Shown here piece after piece: positions 20,823 through 33,900 of a stretch of 64,000 nt of DNA (the first letter of the stretch is position 1; every line of letters begins with the position of its first letter). The notes below the pieces were generated by a model, which did not search any database, was not told the DNA's origin, and was given only the letters and a program-made list of their open reading frames with translations. The position numbers and the translations under genes were made by a program. Source of the stretch: Taxawa tesnikishii (nom. ined.) (taxonomy: Eukaryota; Ascomycota; Dothideomycetes; Dothideales); contig JAPDRO010000006.1 of assembly GCA_030247885.1 (NCBI GenBank), forward strand, positions 930,001-994,000, read 5' to 3'.

Positions 20823-22143
20823 ATGCTCTCCTTCGTTACTCTGCTCTTCACGCTCGTTGTGTCCCTGTTAGCCGCGCCGGTCACGCATCAATCGGGAGGC
20901 GAGGAATATACCGTCGTCTTCAACAACTCCCATCCCCTCCTCCCCACCGTTGACGCCATCCTTTCTCGTCTCGCACTCTCCCCAACCATCCGGATGTCAT
21001 CCACATCTACAACAACAGCGCCTTCCGAGGCTTCTCCGCCTCCATGAAGACACACTGCCTGGACCTGCTCGCGAACATGACCGAAGTCAGCGTCGTCGAG
21101 CGCGCCGTCAGTGTCAGCAGCACCGTCGACAGCCGCGTGAACGCTCCATGGGGCCTCCAGCGCATCTCTACCGCCTCGTCGAGTTCCTATTTCACCCCTT
21201 CATCTGCCGACGACGATGCGGCTAACCCGGTCCTCAACTACACCTACAGCTTTGCCAACTCGAACCTCGGCCAGGGCGCGGACATATACGTCCTTGACAC
21301 GGGCATCTACGCCAAGCACGTCGTCTTCGGCGGACGCGCATCCATGATCTGGTCGTTCGACAACAACTACACCATCGAAGACGGCCACGGCACGCACGTC
21401 GCGGGCATCGCAGGCGGAGACGTCTTCGGCGTCGCCTCCAAAGCCAACCTCTTCGGCGTGAAGACGCTGAACGGCGACGGCAGCGGCTGGTCCAGCGACG
21501 TCATCGCTGGCATCGACCTCGCGCTGCGCCAGCACCAGAACCGATCGCGCGACCCGGACTTTGTCGGAAGCGTCATGAGCATGAGCCTCGAGGCCTCCGG
21601 CACCGTCGCCGCCATCGACAGCGCCGTCTCCGCCGCCGCGGCACAGGGCCTTCACGCCGTCGTCGCGGCCGGCAACTCGGGCACCGACGCCTGCACCGCC
21701 TCCCCGCGTCCGCGGGCGGGCCCGACGGCGCCGCCATCACGGTCGGCAGCGTCGGCCTCGCGGGCTCCATCAGCACCTTCAGCAACACGGGCGCCTGCGT
21801 CGACGTCTACGCGCCCGGCGAGTCCGTCCTGTCCGCCTGGCTCGGCGGGCCGAACGTCGTCAAGGCCCTGTCCGGCACGAGCATGGCGACGCCGCACGTG
21901 ACGGGCATCGTGGCCTATGCCATGGCGGGCAACGCCACGCTGGCGCGGAGCCCGCAGCTGATGAAGGAGTGGGTGGTCGGGACCGCGTTGAGAGGGCTGG
22001 TGAGGGCTGGCAAGGGCACGGTGAAGGGTGACAGGGCGCTGTTGGCCAACAACGGGGTGCGGGACGGGCAGGGGATGGAGGATGGTTTGCTAGGTTTGAG
22101 GACGAGGAGGAGGGCGGCGGCGGCGGCGGCGGCGGCGGTGTAG
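20823..22143 (+). CDS. Secreted subtilisin-like serine protease, S8 proteinase K type (two single-base frame breaks)
   Basis: Extracellular endopeptidase made as a preproprotein. Signal peptide: [20 protein letters not shown]. An inhibitor-I9-type propeptide follows (EEYTVVFNN, then [16 protein letters not shown]). The S8 catalytic domain has Asp159 in YVLDTGI, His189 in GHGTHVAG and Ser354 in GTSMATPH, with AAGNSG as the oxyanion region. There are no introns. Frame breaks at the GG of 20992-20993 and the CCCC of 21702-21705 each fit one missing base; the I9 strand [11 protein letters not shown] and the core segment [19 protein letters not shown] are then continuous, giving 440 residues. The C-terminus is an Arg then poly-Ala tail. 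The intact triad and propeptide argue that the breaks are technical or very recent. Confidence 0.86.
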
Positions 22144-23101
22144 GGATCCGGGTGTTACGGGGGAAGGGAAGGGGAGGATCTTTGGGGTGAGCTGAACGCT
22201 TCCCGTTGAACGTTTCGCTTGATGCTCGACCGGAGAAGGGGCAGTCCAGCCTCAGCCCCTGGGTTCGGGGAAAGGCTGATCCGCATCGTGCCGTATCGTC
22301 CGTTGCATGGACCGGGCTCGTGAGTCTAGCTGACGCTGTGATGAGGTTCGGTTCATCCGGGAACTTTCGGGTATATATATATTATCTCCCGCACGGCCCG
22401 CTTTGACTGAGAATCGTTCCAGAACGGGTCGAAGATGGCCTTTGTTTCCCTCCCCAACACGACGATCGATGGTTTCTCGCCGTACGCTCGGGGGCCATGA
22501 TTGGAATGCTCGAGCAAAGTGCTCATATCCTGTTCTGTTGAAGGGTCGGAAGCGAGCAGAAGCTAGCTGCCTGCAGTTTCGTTCCACTCTAGCCTCACCG
22601 AAAAGCCTTCATTCGAGCTCCATGAATCTGAAACTTTTGGTCAAGCTTCACTGAACTGTTCGCTTTCACAAAAATAATCGGTGCAACAGGTCGGTAGCTT
22701 CGACGCTTGCGTCAACGTAGTAGCCTCGCCGAACATACACTATCGCGACCCTCTTCCGCTCTCGCCCATCTACAACACAGCTGCTGCCACTCACGGTGCC
22801 CGCTACTTGTCTGGAACCCCCCATGCGGTGCGCCCCCACTGGAAGGTACCAGCCCTCGACTGGCCTTACAGAGGGGTTTGTGATCGACGCCCCCTTGACA
22901 CTCTCTAGACACACCGCACACACGCACGCAAAACAGCAGTTTTTCCCAGAGACCAAACACTTTTCTGATTGCTCGTCGGCAGACTATATACAGCGGGCTG
23001 ATATCTGCTTTCCTCGTCCACTTGTGGAACCTCCAACATCACCCTCTCCCTTCTACTGTGAGTTTCAAAACTCGAGTCGCCAGTGTACGTACCCGGTTGC
23101 T
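22144..23101. other. Intergenic, convergent 3' flanks
   Basis: About 960 bp between the protease and ABP1, both ending towards it. A TATATATATATTAT stretch occurs near 22371. Positions 22590-22660 resemble the CTTCACT/AGCTTCAC motif region at 17.4 kb. No gene seen. Confidence 0.55.
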
Positions 23102-25900
23102 CTATTCGTCAAGCGTGACATAGTTGGACGGGAAGAGACCTTCCTTGCCCTTGTAGCGGCCGAACCACCAGTCCTCGTCCGGGAACTCCTGTGTTTGCAA
23201 TCACCGTTAGCACACCGCTCAAGGCATGTACGAATATGAAACGGTAGAAAGGGAGGGGGGAAGCACTCACGACTCCGGTGATCTTGGCTCCGTCCGGGAA
23301 ACTCAGCTCGTTGTCCTCCGCTGCCTCGTAATCGTACTGCGCGGTTGCAGTCTGCCCATCCGCAGCACCTCCTGCAGGGGCAGGTGGACCAGCCGGCGGT
23401 GCAAGCTCTTCCTGTGGCTGTGTGGGAGCGGGACCTGGCGCAGCACCCTCGTCGTCGCCCTCGACAAGCTCGACGTAGTTGGATGGGAACAGACCCGTCT
23501 CTCCCTTCGAGTTCTGTCCCATCCACCAGTCCTCGTCGACCATCTCGATGTCGGTGACGTACTCGCCCTCGCGAAGCTCGATCTCGTTGTCTTCGGCCTT
23601 CTCGTAGTCGTATTGGATGAGAGCGCGCCTGCCACCTACGGACGCACCCGGTCCCGAGGATCGGCCTGCGCCAGCGCCGAAGGTAGTATCGGCGGCGGAC
23701 TCGGCGGCGCCACGTGCTGGATCGTCGTCCTCCACCTGCGGCTCCTCTTCGAGATGCGGGCGAGCGTTGTCGATGGCCTTTGAGAGAGACGCAGCAGGCA
23801 CGGAGGGAGGCGCGGAGAGTTCTTCTTCGGCTGGCTCGATTGGCTCTGGGGCTGCGGTACGGCTAACGGGCATTGCGATGCGTGGTGGAGACGCTGGAGG
23901 TGATGGGCTTGGACTGCGTGGTTGAGCAGGCGGTGGTGGGAGGTCGACGTGCTCTTCCTCTGGAACATCGTCCTCTACGTCGTGAGCCTGTGGCGCTGGA
24001 GGCTGGGACAGACCAGGAATCGGGACGCCGCGCGCGCCAGCATTTGGCTTGCTCGAGAGATCCATTGGTGGCGGGACTGGTGCAGAGGGTTGGTCGTCGT
24101 CGTCTTCGTCTTCGGCTGTGTAGTGGCCCAGGGCTGCGCCAGCGGCAATGCCTGCACCAGCGGCAGCACCCATAGGCGCTGCATTCTTGAAGCGGTCACG
24201 AAGAGCACCGACACCGCCGGCAGAGGGAGTTGGCTCTTCCCCTTGCTCTTGCTCCCGCTCGTCCTGACCGGTTCGCTGAGCGCTGACGTTGCTGGCGCCG
24301 GTGCGGTTGGTCTGAACGTCTCCCCACTTCTTGCCGGTGTAGCCGCTCTGCCAGCCACCGCTTGGCTGGCTTCTGATTGGAGATGTGGGTGCGTTACCTC
24401 CGAATGACGGAGGGTTGTCCGCAGCGCCGCTCGTTCCCCGCTCGCGTGCTTTCTTCTCCGCCCAGATCTGTGCAGGTGTCTTGCCACCCTCGTCGGCGAA
24501 GGTTTTGCTCGCCACGCCAACAGGCGCTGCACTTGCGAGAGGCTTCGCTGTGAAACCACTAGGAGTTGGTGCCTTTGTTCCAGCGAACGAGCTGGTGGTT
24601 GATCCGAAGCGGTTCGTGACTTTGGGTTTCGGCATCGAGTCCAGACGTCCAGATTGAGTGAAAGCAGCAGAACGCTCTGCAAGAGATTTTGGTGCTTCCT
24701 CAGGCTCGTTCGACCGTTGAGATGTGCCCGTGGGCGTTTGAGAGATGCCTGGAGATGGAGATGGTGCCTGTGCCTTTGCCCTGATCGCCGCGATGTCAAC
24801 CTTTCCTACCGGCTCGTATGCTCCTTTAACGGTTGTTGGCCTGTCGTCTTGCAGCTTGCCCTGCTCCTGAGCTTGCCTGCGGATAGCTCCAATGTCCACC
24901 TTGCCAATAGGTTGGTAGCCGCCCCTCACGACATCGCCATTGTCCGTGTCACGTTGTGGTGCCTGGAATTTTGACGTTTCTTGCTTCTGGGAAGTGAGCT
25001 CGGCCATGTTGACCTTCGTTGGCTTGTATGCCGATTCCACCTTTTCGAGCTGCCTTCGAGTCACTGGCGGTGCGTCAGCACCCCAGCCGTCCTGATCCGC
25101 ACCCGAGTCTTGGATTGCAGCAGTACGCGCCCGAGAACCACCTAGAGGGTTGAAACCTCCACCACCACCAACGCGAGTTGGCATGAAAACAGGCTTCGAG
25201 GCGGGAGGTGGAGGAGCTGCGGACGCTCCTGACGAGGCGGAGGTCGACGGGCCTCCACCGTACTTTGCGCCGGAGGCATCGGCCACCTTCTGTACGATGC
25301 CTTCGGGGGTAAGATCGCGATCTGACCGTGCGGTGACTTGCACATGGTAGCCCTTGAAGACGTAAGCGTGGATTCCGGCGTCGATGGGTGATAATACCTA
25401 CATGGAGAAGCTTCGACACGGCTGCAGAATGGGTGGTAAAGTAACCTTTTGTACGCTCCGGCACGCCCTCCCGCACTGAGCACGTTAGCTTGATAAAATG
25501 TCACTTTGCGTTCACTCGGAAAGGCCGTACCCATGCAACAAGCACGTTCTTCGGAAGGCCGGTGTTGGGATCCTTCACTTTGGCGAAAGCAAACTGGATC
25601 CGGCCATCCGAGAACTCGTCAATGAGGTCTACGAGCTCCCCTCTGTGTCAAGCAGTCAGTCCAGGCTTCCTGTCACGCTCTCCCGTATACCATACCTCCG
25701 GTGCTCTGCACTTTCAAGACACTTTCCTTGCCGGAGTCCTGCTGGAAGGCGCTCACTAACGGTGCCTGAACAGTGAAGACGGCCCATTGGCCGTATGTGG
25801 TTGAGGAGGCTGCGGCGCCAGCAGGTGCGGGAGCATTCACGACATTCTCGTAGCTCTTCCTGATGGACGGGCCGTTGGCGGACAGGTTCAAAGTCGCCAT
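23102..25900 (-). CDS. ABP1: Actin-binding protein Abp1 (ADF-H, two SH3 domains; one frame break)
   Basis: Cortical actin-patch adaptor that binds F-actin and recruits endocytic partners. Exons: 25900-25696, 25640-25531, 25475-25402, 25352-23271 and 23188-23102. An ADF-homology domain at the N-terminus (SYENVVNA, then LVDLIDEFSDGRIQFAFAKV and GEGVPERTKGYFTTHS) leads into a long Pro/Ala-rich middle with repeated KVDIGAIRRQAQ/KVDIAAIRAKAQ elements. Two SH3 domains lie at the end: ALIQYDYEKAEDNEIEL..DEDWWMGQN and AQYDYEAAEDNELSF..EFPDEDWWFGRYKG, each ending LFPSNYV. The last intron splits the second SH3. Exon 3 lacks one base in its GGG run (plus CCC 25470-25472), so AWCGEGVPE is out of phase; one added base gives 852 residues. 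Strongly conserved housekeeping gene, so an assembly error is likely. Confidence 0.92.
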
Positions 25901-26788
25901 GTTGGGCTATGTGTAGACGATGCGTACGACAGAGGGTAGGCAGGCAGTTGGGAAGGCGTGCGTGCACTACGGTTGCTGGGGTGGAGAGATGGTGAGATGG
26001 TGGAGTCGTGTCTGCGACAAGACTGCGCAGTCAAGTGAGGGTCAAGAGATGTCAATTGAGGCGTGGTGGACCTCAAATGCTGACAAAGTAGTGTTGGTGC
26101 TTGCTCTGTCCGGTCCGTATGGAGCGTATGCAATGCGATGCAATGGGTACAGCTGTGCAGCAGCACAGCTACCGAGTACACGTTCGAGTGGAGCGGAGCC
26201 GTGGTTGCCCTGTTTGCACGCTGACGTGACTAGCGCCTTCCCTTCCTTGGCGGAATGCCCACGCACGCACGCACGCACGCACGTCGAGTCGGCCGTCTTG
26301 CCTTGGCTTGGTTCGCCCCGTCTTTTACACACCACCTCACTCGTGCACCTGCTCCCCGACAACACCACCCACATCCCTCTACCACCAATCACGCAACCCA
26401 CAGAATCCTCTCACCCTGCCGCATTTGCCCATCACTGCTCACAGCTCACTGCTCACTGCTCACTGCGACGCCTGTGCGCGCCAACTGCTGTGCCGCTGCC
26501 GCCGCCGCCGCTGCCGCCGCCGCTGCCTGCCTCGCTGCCTACCTTGCCTCGCTGCCCGGATCCAGGACATATAAGCGTGCTCGTCCGTAGCGCAGTTGCT
26601 GACCGAACGTGTCAAACAGGCAGGCTTTTTCTCCCTCGCGCCTTGCGCGCTTTCGCTTCAGCCGCTCCCGTGTCTGAAGCGCTTCCCTTCATCTCCTACT
26701 TTTCCTCACGTGTTCTCTTCGTGTTCAGCACTGTCAACTGCAACCCAGTCCGTTCTTTGCGCGCGCAAAACGCGTATCTTAGCGCGCC
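25901..26788. promoter_or_regulatory. Divergent promoter region, ABP1/F-box gene
   Basis: About 890 bp between two divergent start codons. It contains (ACGC)n near 26260-26283, CTCACTG/CTCACTGCT repeats near 26436-26466 and a GCCGCC-rich stretch near 26495-26530. No additional gene supported. Confidence 0.5.
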
Positions 26789-29700
26789 ATGGAGTACAGA
26801 CGGTACAGCGACGCGCCCTCTGAGGCCTCCTCGGACATTTACGCGTCGACTCCACAGCCAGTGGAAGAGGACCAGCAGAGTGTGGAGATGGACTTGTCAT
26901 CACCGGATTCAGAGCATCATGTTGCCAACAGGCCTCCTGCTGCAGTAATCAATGCGCCCGCCACCACAGGCAAGCGGAAGCTGACGCCAGAGTCCGAAGT
27001 CGCCCCGCAGCTTCCTAAGAAGGCCAGGACCAGCACCAATATGGACTGGAGGTCAACCCAACTCTTCTCACCGAATGTGGAGCCCACTGCCGGAGTTCCA
27101 GCAGAGGTTTGGCAACATGTCTTTTCCTTTTTGCCCCCGAATGTTCTTGCGCGCTGTGTCCGGGTTAGCCGCTCGTTCAAGGAGTACTTGTCTAGTCTCA
27201 GCCCAGGAGAAAACGCCAAAGGACGCCAAGGCCTCCGAGTCCTGGACAGTGAGAGCATTTGGTCCGCGTCTAGGGAAAGACATCTACCTGGTTTGCCGAA
27301 GCCGTTGATGGACATGTCTGAGTTGCAGATGCTGCAGCTGCTAGGCAACAAGAACTGCCAGCTGTGCGGACACACCCCACACAGGACGTTGAAGCCATCC
27401 ACTGTCTGGGATGCCGGCCCAGGGACGGACGGCGTTCGCATCATTTGGCCATTTGCAGCCCGGCTCTGTGGAAACTGTTTCTACAACAACACCATTACGG
27501 TTCTCGAACACCCCTGACCCTTGTGTTTGTCTCGCATACTGATGGAAGACAGATTCTCGACATATTGAAGCACCCCTCGTCGAACCTTCGTCTGGGATTG
27601 CCTCATGCTTTCCGAACGCACTCCTTCCACTACGTGCCTTCGCAGGTGGTGAAGTCTGCACCGACTGGACAACCGAACGGTTTGGAGAAGGTGCACTATC
27701 TACCCCAGCTCAAGGATCTCCAACTGGAGCAAAACAGTGTCAAGGCCCGTGGACATGCCGCTGCGAATGAGTGGTCAGACAATCTCATTGCCTTGGGGAG
27801 AGACAGGATGACGGACGCTTCTCGTTGGGAGACCTGGGAAGCCCAGCATCCTTTAGGCTTAGACACCGCAAAGGTGCTCAGGGAGTATCTTGTTCCTTCC
27901 TCTTCAACCATAGCTACACCAAGGCCGATCACCATGGGGACTATGCCAGGAGGTCCCGCATCACAGCCATTGCCAAGTGAGTACCCACTGTAATAGGTGT
28001 GCTTTCCGTCCATCCATATATACATACCTCATTGCAGCGTATTGCTGCAATGACAAGCTGTACATGAGTCCTATACTTTCCTTTCAAGTCTTATACTTTT
28101 CCTTTCCTTCCATCGGTCTCTTTCTCTTGTTTCCTTGCATGTTTCGCTTGATAAATTCGTTGTCTTTTCCTTTCCTTCCAGGCCCACATATTGATTCCAT
28201 GATGTGCTAGTTTTCCATCCACTTCCCCAGCGCGTCACAGCTCAGATCCCGGATATCGCGCCCTCTGTTCACCCGACACCACAGCAAAGCGGCACACCGC
28301 AAGCTTTCCGACCACCACCAGCCCGTAACATTCAACAAGTCAACGAAGCCAAAGCAGCCAGGCGCGCCGAGATCGAACGTCGGTGCCGAGAGCTCGAGCC
28401 ACCGTTACTCCCCGGTGTACTCCAGCACATGGCAGCTTTCCAGAACGCTATGATGCTTGCCAGGCCGTTTGGAGACATGGAGTGGCAAACCTTGCTGCCG
28501 CTTCTCGCGGAACAGCGCGAAGACGCGGAACAGCTGGAGTATCAAAGAGCCGAGCAGCTTCGTGCGTTGCAGGCCACCGCTCCGGATTATTCGTGGCAGA
28601 ACTCTTCATCGAGGTTTGCTCAAGAGGCAGCCAACAAGGCACATGAACTCCAGCAGGGTCCCGTTCGAGCAAAACTCGGCAGGTTTGCTGAAGAGGTCAT
28701 CCGGGACAGCTGGCAAGGAGGCGCCGCTGTTACCAAAGACAACCTTGCTACTTTTGCGGCGGACGTATTGCTCCAAACCAGAGCGAAGTACCTGGAAGAT
28801 GCGAAGCCGGACCGCCCTTTCCTTACACTCGAGAACATGAAGTACGTCATGGACCAGAACATCCGGCCTTTTACGGACCCCTTCAGCCGCAACTTCTTCT
28901 ACTGCAGCCAGTGCGCCGGATCCAAGACTTACGCTTTTGAGGGCGTTATGCAGCACTATGGCGCCAAGCACACACAGGACTTTACGTTCGACAATGTCAT
29001 CGTTCATTGGCAACGTGCGGAGTGGCCGGATGAGCCACCGTTCTATGTTCCACCGTGTCGGAAGTCGTCCGCGAGCTCTGCCAACGGAGCTGGTCAAGGT
29101 CAAAGTACATTGTACATACCACAAAACGGACAATACGGTTCTTCCGGGCTTCCTTTCGCCAGCCCTGCGTCATTCGCCCAGACGCCCTACGCTTCTAACG
29201 GACCCTTCCCGCCTCCTACCGCGACCCTCGACGCTGCTCACACCCCGATATCCGCTTCTTCGTTACCACTGTTGTCGCAACTTGTCAACGCATTGCAAGC
29301 TCAGGGCCAGGCGGGTACTCCAGCGTTACAAATGGCTGGTGTAAATCAGTCCCCATACTCACGTCAGACACCTGCACCGTATGCTTCTCCTGCCATTGTC
29401 AACGCTGTTCCGGCATACGGATCCATGCCTGCGCATCCTCACGACGGTTCCTGGGCCGAGACAATTACCCCCAAGGAAGACCAGCTCAACGAGATAGCCA
29501 AAGTCTCAAGGGGAGTGTGGGATAGTCTGAAGGGTGTCAAAGACCTTATCGACCCTATCAAGGTACAGGCAGTGATCCAACACGTCAAATCGAGATTCAG
29601 GGAGCGTTTTGGAACGGAACCATCTCTGTTCCAGTTCACGGAAGCCTTGGCAAACCATATATTGATGCAGCCCATCAAGGATGCCAAGGGTCTTGCGTGT

Positions 29701-30958
29701 AGTCAGTGCATCTCTAGTTCAGCGGACGGTGCCGCGGACTATTCGTCGTATCTTTCGCGGATCATGAACACTAAGATGTACAACTTTTCTTCGCTGCTCG
29801 CCCATTTCAAGAGCATCCACCTCGCCTCACCAGCTTCTCAACTCGATTGGACAAAGGACATGATGGAGCTGCCAGAGGATGGGTTCATTCGCAATATGAT
29901 GAACGTCGGCGGCATGGACGACAAGAAGCTTGCCGTCCTCGATGAGGCATTCCCTAGCGTCTTCCCTTACCCGTTGCCTAAGATCGGCTCCCCTGTTGAG
30001 AAGGAACCACGAGCTGAACCACGGTCTCAGAACCAACAAGCCTGGACTAAGAACAAGAAGGGTTCAAGAAGAAACAAGGGCTCCTATAATGCTCGTGAAG
30101 ATGCGCCAGAAATCCTCCCCGAACCTGCAGAGGATGAATACGATCCTCGCCGCCCAGCGATACAACGGAACAACAGTCAACCCCAGGCTAAGGGAAGAAA
30201 GTCACTGGATGGCCCGCACAACCGTCAACCAAGGAGAGAAGTTGACGTCGGCGCTCTCGTCTCAACACTCAAGCCAGAAACACTCGCAGCTCTCAGCCAC
30301 ATCAAAGGTCTGGCACCTGACAATGACCTTGCGAGACACCTTGCAGCCGCTCGTGACCGCAGCGCATCCATTCCGGGCCACCAAGATCAGCCCCCGCCGC
30401 CTGTCCCATATTATCCCGACAACGCACGCTCGCACTACTATCACCTGGCGTCACCTGAAGTTCGAGTCATCCGAGAGCCAGAAATGGTGCCCTATGGCGC
30501 CGATATGTACGCATCCGCGCCTCCGCGGCCCGCATACGAGGTCCTCCGCCCCGCCTCTCGTGCTGTTGCCTCGCCCGCCCAGCACCATACCACAATGCGC
30601 GCGGTTGCGCCGGCGCCCATCGTCCTCTCCCCGCCCCGGGTTACGGGCCTCCATACGCTGCCCCTCCGGACAGCGGTCACCACGACCGCTACGTGCGGTA
30701 CGCTCCCCGGCCCACGAGCCGGTCCAATACATGTCCCGCCATGAGGCGGAGTGGCAGTACGGGGAGCGGCCGCCGCGGTACGTGGACGAGTACGGCCGCC
30801 CTGTGCAGGTCGTGCACGTAATGGAGGCGGCACCGGCGGCGCCTCTGCGGTATGGCGGACCGCATGCGCCAGAATACGTGAGGCATGAGTCTCAGTATAG
30901 GTACGAGCCGGTGCTGCGGGGAGAGTGGGAGGAGAGAGCGTCGGTGCCCAGGAACTGA
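26789..30958 (+). CDS. Large F-box protein with Cys/His modules (two single-base frame breaks)
   Basis: Probable substrate adaptor of an SCF ubiquitin ligase. Exons: 26789-27499, 27553-27976 and 28241-30958 (the 264-nt second intron is long for this window; its 3' splice site is chosen to keep QIPDIAPSVHP in frame). The F-box lies at about residues 101-135 (GVPAEVWQHVFSFLPPNVLARCVRVSRSF), followed by a Cys-rich patch (NCQLCGHTPHR and LCGNCFYNN). Two C2H2-like pairs come later: FYCSQCAGSKTYAFEGVMQH..KH and LACSQCISS..LLAHFKSIH. The C-terminus is disordered and rich in Arg, Pro and Tyr. Frame breaks near 30634-30640 (CCCCGGG) and 30711-30713 (CCC) each fit a missing base and restore GYGPPYAAPPDSGHHDRYVR and HEPVQYMSRHEAEWQ, giving about 1,284 residues. 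The target is unknown. Confidence 0.82.
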
Positions 30959-33900
30959 GGGCCCGGAGAGGGAAAGGGGAAGGATCTTGTACGATTAGTT
31001 TTTCCTGTTCTCATTGGGTTTCTGAGGTAGGCCATTTGGTTGTACTATGGCGTTGCGGCGTTTGTGTGGGGTTTCTTGTGTTTTAGTCCTCTTTTCTACA
31101 AAACCCCAAAACATTTGTCAGAGTAAACTGGGCATAGCTCGTGTTGGTGTGATGTGCTCGTGATCTCACATGGAGCGCTACGAGTCGCACAGAGCGTTGC
31201 AATAATACGTGAGTGACCTGAGGTTGGTGGTAATCTGGCATGAAGAGTATGTTCTTTTGCTGCTGTGGCTGTCCGGAGGGTGGGCCGGCGGGCATAGATG
31301 GCCACCATGGTAGTTAAGCTCAAGGGTCGTGCGACCAAGTGACCCCGTACTATACCAAGGCAAGGCTTCGGTGTGTTTTTGCAGCACTACGGTACAGAAC
31401 ATGGAGCTCTGGTCCATAGAGCTTGAACAACAACGATGGAGAACCGTTTCTCACTCTCACCGCAAGCAATTCCAAAATGCAATGAGTGGGACAAGAATGG
31501 AGCCGGGGTGCTGAGGGAACCTGATCAGGAGAGCGTCTACTGTCTTCTTTGCCGGCCCCTAAACATCAGAGGGGCAGCAAGCAGACGTATGTGTTGCTGA
31601 TCTCCAAAACTTTCGCCAGCAGGGAAATGACTACATGAGAATGCCAAACCCTTTTCGGGTTGTTGGGGGCATCATCATGTGATAAGTATCTGATGTCCTC
31701 TTCGCGGTCCGTGGGCGTGGATGGCAGTCAGCCATCACTCATACCACCGTTCCCAGGCCTGACAGGGAGTGCTCTCTTGACTGTATGCCAAGGTGAGAGT
31801 GTTGCTGTGCTCTGGAGATACAGAGGTCAGAGCGGTCACCGCCCGTTCTTTTGGCGGGCCGGAAGCCGTAGGGGCAGCAACACTTATCCCGATTCGCGCT
31901 TCCAAACATATCCACCACGGAGTAACAGAGTGTATCCCAAATTACAGTGAAAAAGGTGGACGCAGCTAGGAGGGCGTAAGATAAGCATCTGCTGCATTAC
32001 TCAACTGCGCACAAAGGCTATGGACAAGAACATGATTGTTTTGGCTCCTTCTCAACACTGCATGCAAGAGGTCCTTTAGAGATGTAAAAGTCGACACAAG
32101 CCCAGGTACAGACCAGAAGAGTCTTCGCATAGGCCCTGGATGCCACACAGGAACGTTACGCCGCGCAGGCACAGCATGCCGCGCGGGTCAGGATCAAAGC
32201 CATTGCGCTGGAACATGATCTTGTATCAAAAAGCTTCACACCCAGCCTCTTTTCGACCACTCGACGAAGCGCAAGTAATGCTGACAGTAACTGGCCCTCG
32301 CGGTGTCCCAGTACTCCGCTGACCGAGGATACTCTTCCGCGTTGCCCGTAACGTGTATTCCGGTCTTCTGTTCGGGTCTCGGGCTTTGGACGACGTTCGA
32401 CATGCGGACAAGAGTTGTTCCTCAACAGCGGAATCCTGAGTACGATGGCAACGGTGTCGCTGTCAGGCTGACGAGCGTAGCCGTGTGTCGCGCACTTACT
32501 GTCTCACCGCACGCGAAGCATGGGATCACGTTTGGTCCACCAATCTGTTGGCAGAACATGGGCCTGGTCTGTAAGTGGTCGCTCGTGTGGATTCCTTCTC
32601 CGGTAGCTAGAGGGGACTCCAAAAGGTGGTTGGCTGAGATGGGACAGTACGGAAAGAGCCGCCATACCAGTGCATGTCGATAGCTCTGCTAGAGTTGCAT
32701 CATCGCGTATGTACAGATACTACCTTCATGACGAAAGGAGTACAGGGGAAAAGCAAACAAGCAATAGGAAGGATAAACCCGAGTGACAAGGAACGGTATA
32801 GAGATAGACGACATTGTGAGATAAGAACTGCTGACCAGAACAGTTGGACAGGGCGAAACCGATGCTGGCCGACTAGTGGTCCTCATCCCGTGACGAGTCG
32901 GATTCACGAGAACTCTGCGCCGGCGTCTGCTCCTATCCGGAACGTTCAAGGATGCCGGAATGGACAACGATACCTGTGAGATTGCTGCTGTTGTCAGTAA
33001 GGCAAGATCGTCCGAAACCGACAGTTAGGATTCGAGGAAGTGTTGTGTTGTGTCTGGCCCCTGTTCGCAGCAGTTGCATCAGGGCTTTGAGCGACGACAG
33101 ACCATAGGGTATCGACCGCCGAGGCGTTTGAAAGTACCAGCTTCTGGTTGATCTCTTTGACAGGGATCGATGACTGGTGACTAGCCTTGAGATGAAAGCC
33201 CATCTCTGGATTCGCTGTACATGCACCCGTTGGCTTTATGCATTCCTTTAAAGTTGCGATAGCCTCACACAACGCTGACTCGGAAATCCTCCCTTCTAGC
33301 ACGTAGCTAGTGGATTGGCGAAGTATCTGGACCGAGAAGTCTAACGGAGGATTGCGGGATGCGTACCGCCGTGAGATGGCGCAAAGGAAGCTAATCACTG
33401 CCAATGCACTAGCATGCCTGCAAGCCAGGCTCCAGCTGGCCAGCTGAGGTTCACTTCAGTTCCAGATGGTGTAAAAACCGCTATCCATTGGAGGATAAGA
33501 CTGAGGATCAGGACACCTCACAGCGATTGATTAGAGTTACTGCAATGGTCTGACCTTCTTGCTGTGCTGTATTCGTTGATGACGCGCTTGCACTTCCAGC
33601 ACAACTGGTGCTGGATCTGATTCGGACAGGCCGGACTGGAAGATAAATCATGACTGAAGAAAGGGAGGTTGAGAAGGAATGCTGAAACTACAGTGCATAC
33701 TCGAGTACGAGCGAGACATCGGGGCTCGAGCTCGGCGACGCTGCGGTTCTGCACGGCAAGGCGGGGAGTGGCTTGACAATGTCTCACTGTCCTTGCGGAG
33801 CATCCGAAAACTTGGAGAAAAGATTTTGCGAGTCATCGATACCCCTGTATCCAACTGACTCTGAGTTCGACAGGCATTGCTGAAAGTAAATGAGTGTGTT

